This document shows positions 1 through 17,500 of a stretch of DNA of 64,000 nt, piece after piece (the stretch's first letter is position 1; every line of letters begins with the position of its first letter). The DNA is taken from the NCBI GenBank assembly GCA_009746045.1, contig RPFO01000082.1, positions 3,760,542 through 3,824,541 on the forward strand, in the 5' to 3' direction. A model generated the notes under the pieces. It was not told the DNA's origin. It did no database searches and saw nothing but the letters and a program-made list of their open reading frames with translations. The DNA is from Mesostigma viride. Taxonomy: Eukaryota > Streptophyta > Mesostigmatophyceae > Mesostigmatales > Mesostigmataceae. Made by a program: the position numbers and the translations under genes.

Positions 1-4290
<4,290 letters not shown>

Positions 4291-5290
4291 AGCCCGAAAT
4301 TCCTACCAAGTGGTAACTGCGGCATCTTGGCAGCATGTTTCCCATGCATACCATGAAAAGAACGGCATTGAAGCTGCTACTAGCACTTCTCCTTCAAAAA
4401 CTGCAGATCGTGTTCATTACACTCGGCATTTTACTAATAGGCAATCCATGTTGAGGAAGTGCAGTCTTTTATTCGATATCGACCACGAAATAAATAGTGG
4501 CACAGTTCTGAGCAGACGATCGCGGCATGAGAAAATCAAATTAGCATGATAGCCGGTCGCAAAGAATAAAGCGGAAAAACATCCTTTCAGTCTTCATAGT
4601 ATCTGCTGCGAGTCCCAATTTCATCGCGAGGCAAAAGCAGTGCGTTGATTGCAGCCATAATGTCAATAAGAGGTCGCGTTTGTGGTTATAAACCCGCTTG
4701 TAATGAGAAAAAATACAACTCCACAGTTGACACCTAACCCCGAAGTGTACAGCGTGACGTCTGTAAGCTTGCCACTGTCATCAGTGTTGTGACTCCCACG
4801 CCGCGCATGGGCAGCAGAGATTCTATAGTGGCCAGGGGCCGGATAGTACTTCCAGGGGCCGTATAGTATGTTCAGTATATCTATTTAGTATATCTGATGG
4901 TACTAGGGTACTGTGAAGTGTACGGTCATTACTAAGTTCTTCCAACGGATTTGGCTAGAATTGCCGTGGCCGCTTGGCTACTAAGTACTTCGTTTTTTTT
5001 TTTTGCTTTCTGACGTGGCTTAAAAGGGCACCCTAACTAACGCAGTGATACAGCTTTGTAATCGCGGTGCATCGGAGCCGTGCTCTGACCCGCATCTACG
5101 GGTGTAAGATGAAGCGATTACTGCATTTCCCAGGAACTTTTCCGGGAGAAATTCCATCTTCACGTTTGTCGTGGCCTGGCACCTGAAAAATCTGTTGGCC
5201 TGTGCAATCAGTGGCCGCGTTCACACGGCCCAGATCCCGTTTTGTGAAAAGCGTAGGCCCGCTGCCGTAGCCACAGTCATCCGTTTGGCG
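4291..5290. promoter_or_regulatory. Intergenic region between divergent genes (probable promoters)
   Basis: About 1 kb separates the minus-strand start codon at 4290 from the plus-strand ATG at 5291, so both promoters probably lie here. I see no unambiguous TATA box. There is a T-run near 4987-5004 and a short direct repeat of a CAGGGGCCG...ATAGTA motif near 4833-4868. Transcription starts cannot be placed from sequence alone. Confidence 0.35.
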
Positions 5291-5566
5291 ATGGCACCCC
5301 TAGGTTGTGCCACAGCCATGGAAAACGTTTCCACGCCAATGGATAGGTCTAGTGTGATATCGCAGGCAAATATTGGCTGTACTCGCGCAGCAACTGCGAC
5401 CTCTCATTTGCGGCGGCATGGTGGGCGGCCTTCCGCGCACAGGCGGGGGGACGTGTCTCGTAAGCTCATCCTGCACCTAGGATCTGTAGGTTTGCGAGGA
5501 AGCGGGTTGCTTCCTTCAATTTCGCGGACGTCCCTGTCCTCGCCAGCGCGTCCACATGACGCAAGC
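5291..5566 (+). other. Putative plastid transit peptide of PWD (exon 1)
   Basis: The first ~95 residues are rich in Ser, Thr, Ala and Arg and poor in acidic residues. They end near RVQCA, which resembles a V-x-C/A stromal processing site, just before the first CBM20 strand ([10 protein letters not shown]). No strong N-terminal signal-peptide hydrophobic core is visible, which argues for a primary plastid rather than a bipartite leader. This is inference from composition. Confidence 0.5.
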
Positions 5567-8500
5567 AAAAGGGAATTGCGGGTTCAGTGCGCGGGGAACA
5601 CCAAAGTTCGCTTCTTTGTGCCGATCCAGGTATGCGCCTGCAGGCGTACCATTGCAGTCCTGCATAGAATTAATAATCCTGCATAGAATTGGGAAATGTA
5701 AGAGCACGGAACGTGTTTAAACAACGAGCGGAAAGTGCTTGTGCCGGAGATGCCGTTGGTCCGCGCGTACACATTTAGCGACCGTGCGCCGGAGCCACTT
5801 CATCTACCACATCCTCTCGTTTACCCCGGCGTGCAGTTGATGGCACAATTACGTTGCAATTGGCACGCATTTGCCAAATTTTTAATGATCTTATGTCAAT
5901 TACCATAGCGCGTGCCTCGCATGATGTCTGCAGTTGTCAGTTCGGTTGCCTTCGGACCGTTCTCGTGACCAAGCTGGCGCTGCACCGTATGAAGTTTGTG
6001 TTTGGTTGTTAGCGAGTTCACGCTTGTATTTTCAAAATTCTGTAGGGCTGCGTACGAGACGGGCCCTCCATGTTGGAATCCACACATAGATGTGCTTTTG
6101 CCTTGGGCAGAGGGCATGTGTCGGCTTGTGATGGCCATGCTTTGACTCCAAGTGACCCAATTCTTGGTTCGTGCACGTCTGGCCATGACACGTGTGCAGT
6201 CATCTGCCTGCTCCTGGGCTATGCCACCATCTCGGGTTGTGGTTCCCCCACGGTTTGGAGAATAATTCAGTCGTAGAAGAATACCATACTTTCTCTAAGT
6301 GCAATTTGCACGTGGATTGTTCCTGTTCAGGAAGAAGCCCGTATGGTTTGTTTCGTCATTGTTTCCTAGGGGATGCTCCGCCTCGTTTGGTGCATGTGGG
6401 AACGGAACAGTTGTGCAATCCATCTTTCACCAATTTTGCTAGTCAAATTGCTTTTGAGCAAGTTTCCCTGGTATGTGCGGTACTGTCCTGAGCGCAGACT
6501 ACCCCAGTTTCATGCCTCACCCGTGGTTTGTCAATCGTTGATTGTGGAGGACTTCTTTGGCTGCGTTTGTCAAATATTTCTGCTGTGACGTGTCCTGTTA
6601 ATTTCCATTCGACAGCTCGTGCAAGCCCGACTGTGAGAACAGGCCAAGAGGGGGTCAGATTGCCCTGATGACCGTTAAGCAACTTTACTATTCCGTTCTA
6701 ACTGTTCACTATTTATGTAGCACATGCCCCCATTCGGTTTGTTCACGGGCCTGTTCCGAGTTGCTTTGGGTGAAATGGTACACGCGCGCTAGGCCGCGGC
6801 TAGCCTAGCTCAGCCATCCCTGCTACAGGGCACCGAGAAAGTATCGGGCGGGCGGGCACTTCACAGGCATTCCTATAGCATTTAGCAGGCAATCAAACAG
6901 GCATCCGCCAGGTGTTTTACAGGCAAGCTATGGGGGAGTGGTAGTAGGCTTAAGCGCCAACTCAGTTCAGGATCGGTTCAGTGATTATTTTGCCGAACTT
7001 TGCCACGAGTTGTTTGTGGCCAAAGCTCCTTTATGTGTCGCTGCAGTACACTGTGCCCCATCACAATACCTGTCCCAGCATGAAACATGTTCCCCGCGTC
7101 CCCTCTTTATTGTCTTTTTTTTGTTATCTTCTCCGTCATCTTCCTTTTAACTTGTCTTTACCTTCTCATAAACCTTCCCTTTCTCTTCCCTTTCTCTTCC
7201 CTTTCTCTTCTCTTGACCTCCTGTTCGCCTTCTCTTTACCCTCATTTTGCTCCGATGGCGCAGGTCAATTTCGGGGAGAGCCTGCGTGTGGTCGGGTCTA
7301 GTTCTCAGCTGGGTGAGTGGCAGCCCGACCGTGCCGCGGGTCTCAACTGGGGGGAGGCCGGCTGGTCGGGTGAGGTCGAGCTACCCCAGGGTGCCAAGAT
7401 CAACTTCAAGTTCCTGATTGTGCGCCCCGGTGGCCACGTGGAATGGGAGAGCGGGTCCGACCGGGCGCTGGAGCTGCCCTCGGCGGCGTCCTCCGTGGAG
7501 GTCAAGTCCAAGTGGGGGGATGCCGGGGCGATGGACGTGTCTGTTACTAACATGATGTTTGAGAGCATCAACGAGGTGGGCACGGCGCAAGCGCAAGAGC
7601 GTGACCGGGAGCGGCAGCGTGAGGCCGAGAGGCAGCAGCGGGAGGAGGGGCGGACCAGGGAGAAGGAGGCCTCGGTCAGGGTCGAGCTGGCGACCGTGGC
7701 GGCGCTGGAGGCGGCGGTGGCGGGCGGCAGCGGCGAGAAGGGCAGCGTGGCGGTGGCGGCGGCGCCGGTGCCTCAGGTGTTGTCTTCGAGTAACGTCGAG
7801 ATGTCGTCGCTGGCAAACTGGGCGGGCAAGGACGTGGTGTTCATGCGCAAGAACGACCACTCGAGCGAGCGTGTGGGGCAGTGGAACACCGAGGGCCTGC
7901 AGGGCGCCGCGCTGGCGATCGTGCAGGGGGACCAGCGCGCGGGCAGCTGGCGTAAGAAGGTGCGCACGTGGTCAGGCGTTCAGTTTGTTCCGTGGGCGAC
8001 TCCTACGGGGTGCCCGTGTGTGTCTAATGGCCCACCCGGCCCAACAAGGTGCGGGGTTTTGGGGGGGAAGGGGGGGGGGCAGTGCTCCACCTGCCATGTA
8101 TAAGGTGCTCTGCTATGTTTGTCGGGCCGCCCCTCTTCTTCACGGGGCAGCTGGTGCAAGGAGGTGTGACTGCGTATTCCATGTGCTCAACCAGTAGGAT
8201 GTTTACCATGTTCAATCTATGGTCATGGCTGTTTACCATGTTCAATCTATGGTCATGGCTGTTTACCATGTTCAATCTATGGTCATGGCTGTTTACCATG
8301 TTCAATCTATGGTCATGGTTGTTTACCATGTTCAATCTATGGTCATGGCTGTTTACCATGTTCAATCTATGGTCATGGCTGTTTACCATGTTCAATCTAT
8401 GGTCATGGTTGTTCACCATGTTCAATCTATGGTCATGGTTGTTTACTATTTTCAATCTATGGTCGTTTAGCGTGGTTGTTTACCATGTTCAATCTATGAT

Positions 8501-11500
8501 CATGGCTGTTTACCATGTTCAATCTATGGTCATGGCTGTTTACCATGTTCAATCTATGGTCATGGCTGTTTACCATGTTCAATCTATGGTCATGGCTGTT
8601 TACCATGTTCAATGTATGGTCATGGTTGTTTACCATGTTCAATCTATGGTCGTGGTTGTTTACCATGTTCAATCTATGGTCATGGTTGTTTACTATATTC
8701 AATCTATGGTCGTTTATCGTGGTTGTTTACCATGTTCAATCTATGGTCGTGGTTGTTTACCATGTTCAATCTATGGTCATGGCTGTTTACCATGTTCAAT
8801 CTATGGTCATGGCTGTTTACCATGTTCAATCTATGGCCATGGCTGTTTACCATGTTCAATCTATGGTCATGGTTGTTTACCATGTTCAATCTATGGTCGT
8901 GGTTGTTTACCATGTTCAACATACTACACTAGCAGCAGGCCATGGTTGTCCCATTGGCACGGTTGCAGTGCACCGTCAGACCTTTCAACGTCTGGTGCTT
9001 GTCTTTTCCGATTTTAGCATCCCCATCCTTAGGACGGTGCCTAGCCTTGCTGCCACTTTGTGCCGCTGCACGCCCTGATGATGGTTCTCCCCTGCAGGCT
9101 GCACGCCCTGATGGCGGCCGCCGCTTGCTGCGCTGTTCTCACTCCCCGTTGCCCTCCGGTGTGTGCGACCGCTTGCCTCGTTGCGTGTATTCTTGCAGCT
9201 GCATGTGGTGCAGGACCTGCTGGCCAAACCACCGGGCGAGAACGCAGGGCTTGACGAATTCGTGCACTGTGCGGCCTACCTGCATGTAAGTGCCGTGGTT
9301 TTTGTGAGTGGCTGCTATGTTTGGCCAGGCCTGCGCGCATGCCTGCGTGTTCCTGCATGGGGACGCACCCCGTGGCCTGGGAGTGGGTACTCCGCTAGGT
9401 TCCGGTACGGGCGGCTACTTCCTGCCTGCCGATGTAGTTCTACCACTTGCAACGCAGGGCATGTGTACCGATGCCTGCAGGGATGGCTGCCAGTAGTACA
9501 TCATGCCCATGTGCCCTAGCTCTACCATTGTGTATATACCCCATCAAAATATATCATATTATTGTCATTGCGGGCACTCCCCACACAGCTACTAGTACAT
9601 AGCACTACGAGTACAATCATGGGAGTGCTTTGTACACATATAGTGCTTATTTATATTATTATCATTGCGGGCACTCCCCACACAGCTAATAGTCCACAGT
9701 ACTACTACGAGTACATGGTGGTACTTACGTTGCATACATTGTTGATCATTCTATTCATCCCTTGAAGGAGTCGAAGAGTAATTTCTGAAGGAGTAGGCGC
9801 ATTTTTTCTCAATGCATCGGAGAGTGATTCCTTAAGCCTTAAGGAGGAGGAGAGTAATTGTGGCAAGGAGTAGGAGGGCCGCGCTCCACGAGGGCGACTC
9901 CCTCCCAAGGGGTCCCTTTCCATTACCCGTGCGGATGTCAGATACCAGTCGACATACGTTGCACGTTCAGGTGGCAGCTGATGGTAGGCACTAAAGGATG
10001 TTGCCCTCTTGCGTCATGTTGAATCGCCATGCTTTCCTTTTATATGCCGGTCTCTACCAAGAATGCTTTTAATATAGTTCTTGTGTCGATATATAGCCTA
10101 CTTAATGACACTGCTTATGCTCGTCAGACCCAGAAATCAAGCCGCCCCATGGTTTTCTGACCGTCTGCTCGCCTGCATTGCCTTGGCACACCCGACCTCG
10201 CCGAATCCCCTGTCTTCCCCCTTCCCCTGTCCCGCCTCTTCTCCCGATTCGGGCTCTTGTTGCGCCGCCACCTGGCAGTGGGTCAGCTCGGGCGCCATCC
10301 CTTGCGTGGAGGACGGCGGCCACCACCGCCCCAAGGAGCACGCGATCACGGCGCGTGAGATATTCCGGTCGCTCGAGCGGCTGGTCGAGAAGAGGGGCCT
10401 GCTGGATGAGGTGAGCGGACTAGGTGGCTGCTCGGTAGCCCATGGATGGAAGGGTGGTCACCTGCTTCGTAGCGATCGAAGAAGAGGGGCCTGCTGGATG
10501 AGGTGAGTGCAGGCGGCGGCGGCTGCTGCTGCTGGGTGTTATCCCATTGACATCGTTGACAGGTATAACATTTTGGATCTCACCTCCTTATCAATCATGC
10601 GACACAAAGAGGCTGCTGGTTGGGGTGGGTGGCTGCATGTTGGCCATTCGGATGCCATTCGGATGCCACCCTGGACCCCGCTCGCTTGCCAGTACACGAT
10701 ATCCTGGCATGGCCGAACAGGGTGTGTGGTCCAAGCGGTACTCGCCTTTTTTTTTCCCTTAGGTACTCGCCGTGTCCACCCAACTTTTTATCACTCGTCA
10801 ACCCGCTGACCCCACCCCACGCTCCCTCACGTTCCACTGCCCCCACCTGCGCAGGAGTGGCACGCGGCGCGGCGCATCCAGCCGAAGCTGCCGGCATTCA
10901 CCGACAGTTTCACGACGGCGGTGCCGCTCACGCGCATCCGCGACATTGCGCACCGCAGCGACATTCCACACGAGCTCAAGGTGGGGGCGTGGAGCGGCTG
11001 GGTTTCCTTGTAGCTCTCTTGTAGATCTCTTGGAGCTTTCTTGGAGCTATCTTGGAGCTATCTTGGAGCTATCTTGGAGCTATCTTGGAGCTTTCTTGGA
11101 GCTATCTTGGAGCTATCTTGGAGCTCTCTTGGAGCTATCTTGGAGCTATCTTGGAGCTATCTTGGAGCTATCTTGGAGCTCTCTTGGAGCTATTTTGTGG
11201 CTATCTTGGAGCTATTTTGTGGCTATCTTGGAGCTATCTTGGAGCTATCTTGGAGCTATCTTGGAGATCTCTTGGAGCTCCCACACAAACTCAAGATGGG
11301 GCCCCTGGTGGCACGTGCTTACAATCACAGACATACCGCCGTTATGGTCCCACAAACACAAGCGGCAGGTGGCGTCTGGTTTGCACACGCGTCTAGTTTG
11401 AACATGTCGGTCGCCCGTGAGTGGCTACTGGTGATCGCCCGCGCAGTGCCATGCGTGGCGTGTGCATCCTTGCTTCCCTCTGGTTAGCGATTGCTCAGGC

Positions 11501-14500
11501 TTACCGTCCAGAAACGCACCTAAGTATTTAGGTGCTTATCTTTGCGCCCATGCCTTAATTCCATGCCTCTCTGTCTGAACCTTCTCCGCCTATAAATTCC
11601 AAGCCTATCTGTGCTTTCATTCATATAATTTATGAATCTATCCCCGCCATCCCCGCCCCCAAGCCGCAGATGCACACTAGCGAGAGACGAAGCGCACCAG
11701 CCAGAGCAATTACTACACGGTCCCTTTGGGCATATGCCCCTGTCTCCAATCTTTGGCCTGGCGTCCCTTTGGCTTACTATCCCTCTCTTTGGCCGTATGC
11801 CCCTGTCTCTATATCTTTGGCCTTGCGTCCCTTTGGCTTACTATCCCTCTCTTTGGCCGTATGCCCCTGTCTCTATATCTTTGGCCTTGCGTCCCTTTGG
11901 CTTACTATCCCTCTCTTTGGCCGTATGCCCCTGTCTCTATATCTTTGGCCTTGCGTCCCTTTGGCTTACTATCCCTCTCTTTGGCCGTATGCCCCTGTCT
12001 CTGTATCTTTGGCCTTGCGTCCCTTTGGCTTACTATCCCTCTCTTCGGCCTTACGTTCCTTTGGCTTACTATATCGTCCTGTGGCCCTATGCTATTTCAT
12101 GGCCCTTGTTGGTCGGCAACCTTTCCCCCCCCAACAGCAAGAGCAAAAGCACTCGATCTAGAACAATCTCTGTGTCGCTTGATTGATGTTGCCATGGTAT
12201 TGCCCTTACCCTATCGACGCACTTTTGCTCCCACCCTCCCCACACACAACAGCAAGTGCTTGATCTATCAAGCACGCCATCCAGAACAATCACTAACATT
12301 CCTTTTATCCCTTTGTCTTTTTCTTATCTTGCCCCTGGTTTTCGGCACCCTGTCCCTTCCCAACAGCAAGAGATCAAGCACACGATCCAGAACAAGCTCC
12401 ACCGCAACGCGGGACCTGAGGACCTGCTGGCGACCGAGCTGATGTTGACCCGCATCCTGCGGGACAAGGCCAACTACTCGGATGACTTTGTGAACGAGTT
12501 CCTCATCTTCCACAAGGAGCTCAAGGAGTTCTTCAACGCGGCTGGGTAGGGGCAGTTTATTGTTGTATCCCGTGTTCTTTATTCGTGTTATTATTCAACT
12601 GATTATCCTGTTCATGAGTTCCTCATCTTCTTTATTCGTGTTATTATTCAACTGATTTTCCTGTTCATGAGTTCCTCATCTTCTTTATTCGTGTTATTAT
12701 TCAACTGATTTTCCTGTTCATGAGTTCCTCATCTTCTTTATTCGTGTTATTATTCAACTGATTTTCCTGTTCATGAGTTCCTCATCTTCTTTATTCGTGT
12801 TATTATTCAACTGATTATCCTGTTCATGAGTTCCTCATCTTCCACAAGGAGAACAAGTAGGTTCTTCAATGTGGCACAGTGCGCGCGCCTATCTATTGCC
12901 CTATATTTCTTGTTATCTAACTTGTTATAATCTAGTGGCATGCCTTCAAGGAGACCGAAGGGATTTCTTCAACGCGTCGCGGTAAGGCCTAGTGGTAACC
13001 CTTTACTAGTGCTATTTGGCCACCCCCCTCATCTGGTATGAGGATCCTCTACTTCTTGATTTTTTTGCTAGCCCCCTTTGGTATGTGTTACTCGAGGCAT
13101 CCATGCAAATGGCTGGGAGTCAGCCTGCTGTGTGCCCCTATCGCTAGTTGTGCCCCTGTTTCTCTAAAAAGGTATTAATGCCTAGAAGGTGCCATTTACC
13201 CCCTTTTGGGGCAAGGAGTGCAAGGCTTCTTCGAGGGTCTGTAGCGCGATAAAGTGGTCGCTGCGTGCCTGTCACCTCCTGCTTGCCCTTGCCGCGCCTG
13301 CTTGTCGTTGCTTGACATGGCCCACCTGCGTGCACTTGCCCCGCCTGCTTGTCGTTGCTTGACATGGCCCACCTGCGTGCGATTGCGGCGCCTTTCTGTT
13401 TGTCCCTGCAGCCTGACGGATCAGCTGAACGAGATCAAGCCGTGCATGGACCCGCCCATGATGTCCATGGTCGACGGGTTCATGGAGACACAGGAGGTGA
13501 GGGGGGTGATCATGTGTGTGAGTGGGTGGGTGGGGAGGGGGGCGGGGGAGGGGGCTGGAGTGTATGTGGGGGAGTTGTCAGTTCGCAGGATGCAGGAGTC
13601 ATGCGAGGTTGCCGATGCACGTAGGTGGACTGGCGAGGTCGTGGCGTGCAGGGGGAGGTGAGGTCGATAAGCCTGTGGGGGAGGTGAGGACATTTCAAGT
13701 CAAGGAAGGCGAATGTGTTTACACTTTTGAATTGGTTGGGTCACAGGATTCGTCCCTACCTTCCGTCCTTCGCCACACCACATATATCGCATAGCACGCA
13801 TCCACACCGGGACCCCACGCACAAGCTGCCCCGCCATCGAGGTGGATCTCCACCCGTTCATGACTTCATGATTCGTCTCCACCCATGAGATAGTTGTTCG
13901 TCTCCACCCGTTCATGACTTCATGATTCGTCTCCACCCATGAGATAGTTGGTAGTCTCCACCCGTTCATGACTTCATTATTCGTCTCTCCACCCATGAGA
14001 TAGTTGTTAGTCTCCACCCGTTCATGAATTAATTATCAGTCTCTCCACCCATTGATGAATGAATTAATGTCGACCCATTAATGTATTCATTATTCGTCTC
14101 CACCCACTAATCAATTAATTATTTGTCTCCGCCCATTAATGAAGTAATCAATAGATTTCACCCATGGTTCATGTTGACCCATCACCACCCGCAAGCAACC
14201 TTGAGTTATATACCTAATTAGTCGATTGATAAGCTAATGAGTTATACTGTCCCGGTGGGATCTGCGGCTCACCCTTGGCGCTGACCACCCAGGATCCGCC
14301 TCCCTCCTATGACCCCCCAACCTGCATACACGTATACCGATGTCTTGCCTGGGCTGGTTTTCTCATAGATAGCATGGTCATTATAGTACTACATTCATCA
14401 GTCCTTGTAGTGTATTAATGCCATGCCTGCGCTGGTTTTATACCTTTGGCTATCTCATGGACACCACCACCAAACAAAACTAAGCACTGCCACCAACCGC

Positions 14501-17500
14501 CGCTTTGTACCCCTACTAACAACCATCGCCACTAGCGGCTGCCCAATTTGTCATGGCATCGCGTTGGCTACCGTCACCAGCGGCTGGAGGTGCAGCGTGC
14601 GGCGGACGGCAAGGACTCGATGGAGAACTTGCTCAACGTGCTGCACACCGCCACAGGGCTGCGCGCCTACCTGCTCAGCCGCCTGTCCAATGGGCTCCGC
14701 AACGACGCGCCCGACACCGCCATCGCCACGCGGCAAAAGGTGTGCCTTGTTGTTACCCTGGTTATTACTTTTGAATCCTTATTTGCTTGCTATTTATCCA
14801 GTAGGAGGTACGCTTGGTTTCCTTCCGTGTACACGATCATTACTTTTTTGCTTGCTTGTTTGTTATATGGTTTGTTGTTTGTGTGCCACAGCCCGACACT
14901 GTCATGGACGACCGTCAAATGTTTAGGTGCTTGTTTGTATCATTGTTGGAAAAGTATATGTTGTTTGTTCGTCTGGTGTAATAATGATGCTCTGCCATTT
15001 AAAACAAAACAATGAATAAAAAATTCATGGGGGGGTCCATCAGCCATGCGCAGCAGTCGCCGCTGATGCTGCAATAGCCGGACAGGGAAAGGCATGTGGC
15101 CTTCCAGGGGCTCACGTCATTGATTATTGAAGGTTTGGAAAAGGCTCAGCTGCCTCCGATATGTCTTCAAATGAGTCTCAGCGTACTCCTTTTGGCGGCA
15201 TTGCAGACTCCTTGGCATGCCTGCCTTGCCACCATTGTAGTGATGTATCTGCCTTGCCCCCATGGATGATTCCGCCTTGTACCCTCGTGCTTGCGATCTT
15301 CATGCCTGTTTCTCATGCTCGCAATCGTCCTTGCGCTCTCTCATGCTTGCAATCGTCCCCCCGCGCACAGTGGCGCCTGGCTGAGATCTCGCTGGAAGAC
15401 TACTCGTTTGGCATCCTCAGCCGGTGCGTGGGAAATCAGCAACGATGTCAACCGGCATCGTTGCAGGATCTTGGCCATTTGACCCGTGGCTGTGCCTCAA
15501 CTGCCTGGCACCAAAAGTAGATGCCGGGAAAATGAAACTAGATGTGCATATGATGGAGCTAGATGTCAAGAAAATGAAACCAGATGTGTGCATACTACTA
15601 TGATGGAAATATGTGTCGAGGAATTGAAACCAGATGTGCATATGATGAAATGCAGATGTCGAGAAATCGGAGCTATAGATTGCAGATCATGAAACCAGCA
15701 CTGTGACTGGTCCAGTATCTGCCACCGTTCCCCACCCCCATTCCCTTTGCCCCCTTGCCTCATGGGAGCCATAGAGAAGTATGCCATCCTCGTGCCAGTC
15801 GGTGATCACTGATCGACGAAGATGGGTGTTTCGCCGCCTGCGGGCAGAAAGGACCTAAATTAGAATTGAGAATGGAAACCTGAGTGCTCTTGTTTTCTTG
15901 TGACACTATATATGCCCTTATTTACATGCCCATCCCGTTCTATCCACTTTCATGCGATGCTGCACAGCAAAGGTTCTTGTAAGCCTGTTCCTGATCTAGG
16001 GATCGCCTAAAGGAAGCAAGAGCTCGTCGCAGGGGGGGAGCACCTTTTCTCATTTTCATTGCCAGCATCTTGCACTCTAGAACTCCTGGTCACGTATGCA
16101 TTACAAATGAATTTCGGGGGGGGGGGGGGGGGTTCATGAATTTCTTGATGGATGAACTTCGTTTTTTGTTTATAAACGGTTTTTTTTGTTTGTTAACGTT
16201 TTGGTTTTTGATTTTTTTTTCTATGAATGCTTTGGCTTATAAACCTTTTTTCTTGTTTTCGTCTCCGCGTGTGACTGATCCCCCCTCTCTCCCGCGCACC
16301 GACAGTCTGGTGAACGCGATCAACCAGGCAGGGGGCGCAGACCGACTTGCCAAGCAGCTGCGCGAGAAAGGGGACGACACGCCCTGGAACACCCCCCTGG
16401 GCGCGGTCGTGCTGGCCATCCGCCACATTGGCCTCTCGCGCTGGCAGCAGGCCGAGTGCCTTGCAATCGACCACGAGATCACGGCGTGGCAGGAGGCACG
16501 GCTCGCCAAGCCATGTGAGCGGGGAAGGGTAGTTGTGGTGTGCTAGGGCTGTTGTATGTACTAGTATGGAAATAACCGCGTGGTAGGAGGCGCTGCGCGC
16601 CAAGCCATATGAGGGGGAAGGCGGACATGAATGTTTAGGGGCAGCTGAGGTGGAACTTACTTCACTTAAGACACGGTCTGTCCGTATATATGTGTGCAGC
16701 CGCGGGGTAGGAAACGCGGCTCGCCAAGCCATGTGAGGGGGGGAAGCAAAACAAATGGTCAGGGGTAGTGTGGGTGAATTAGAGCGGTAGTGGTGTGTGC
16801 CAGGAGGTGTGGTTCATCAGGCCATGCGCCAACAAACATGAATACCACCAGAAGTGAGGGGGGGAGGATAGCTGGGTCGTGATAAGGCTATATTCCAGGA
16901 TATTATAGATCGATATTACAGGATAGCATAGATCAAGCTGCGTGGCAGGAGGTGCCGCTCGTCACGCCGTGGGGGGGGGGGGGGGGAATTCTTGGGGTGT
17001 GTTGCGGCAGTGCCTTCAGGTGATCGTGTTACGCAGCTTGCCAAGCCATGTAAGGGGTCGATGAGCGCTCTCACTTCCCCCATTGTGGCCCCACCGTGCA
17101 GCCCGTCTGTTGCCTGCCTTTCTCCCAGCCTCCCCCATTGAGCAGCCTCTGACACAATCCCTGGGCGACCTTGCCCTTGCCCTTGCCCTTCCCGCCATTC
17201 CCGCCATTCCCGCCATTCCCGCCATTCCCGCCATTCCCGCCCGTGCTGCCCTCACTACCCTGTGCCCCCCACCCCCAGCCATCGATGCGATTCCTGCCCT
17301 GCGCCTCAAGGCCAGCCTGGAGCGTGCACGGCGGCTGGCCTCCACCTTCTCTGCCAGCATCCTCAGCACCTACGGAGAGGCCAGCATGGTGAGTGCGCCT
17401 GCCTGAAAGCCAGCATGGTGAGGGCGCCCGCCCTCGCACAATGACAGTGACAATGCGCCGGTTGTTGCCCATTTTTGTGAGGCAGCTGGGTGGTGGTGGT

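Noticed and set aside
5171-5290. PWD start at 5171
   Set aside because: The codon there is GTG. The first in-frame ATG is 5291, in a good context.
7255-7263. ATG at 7255 as PWD start
   Set aside because: This ATG lies just before an acceptor AG after a long pyrimidine tract. The exon 1 end supplies the missing first CBM20 strand in phase.
8195-8922. CRISPR array
   Set aside because: Units are directly abutting with no unique spacers, and the context is a eukaryotic intron.
8049-9017. Repeat proteins ([10 protein letters not shown] and complements)
   Set aside because: They derive from the intronic 30-bp minisatellite of PWD intron 2, with no start context or splice support.
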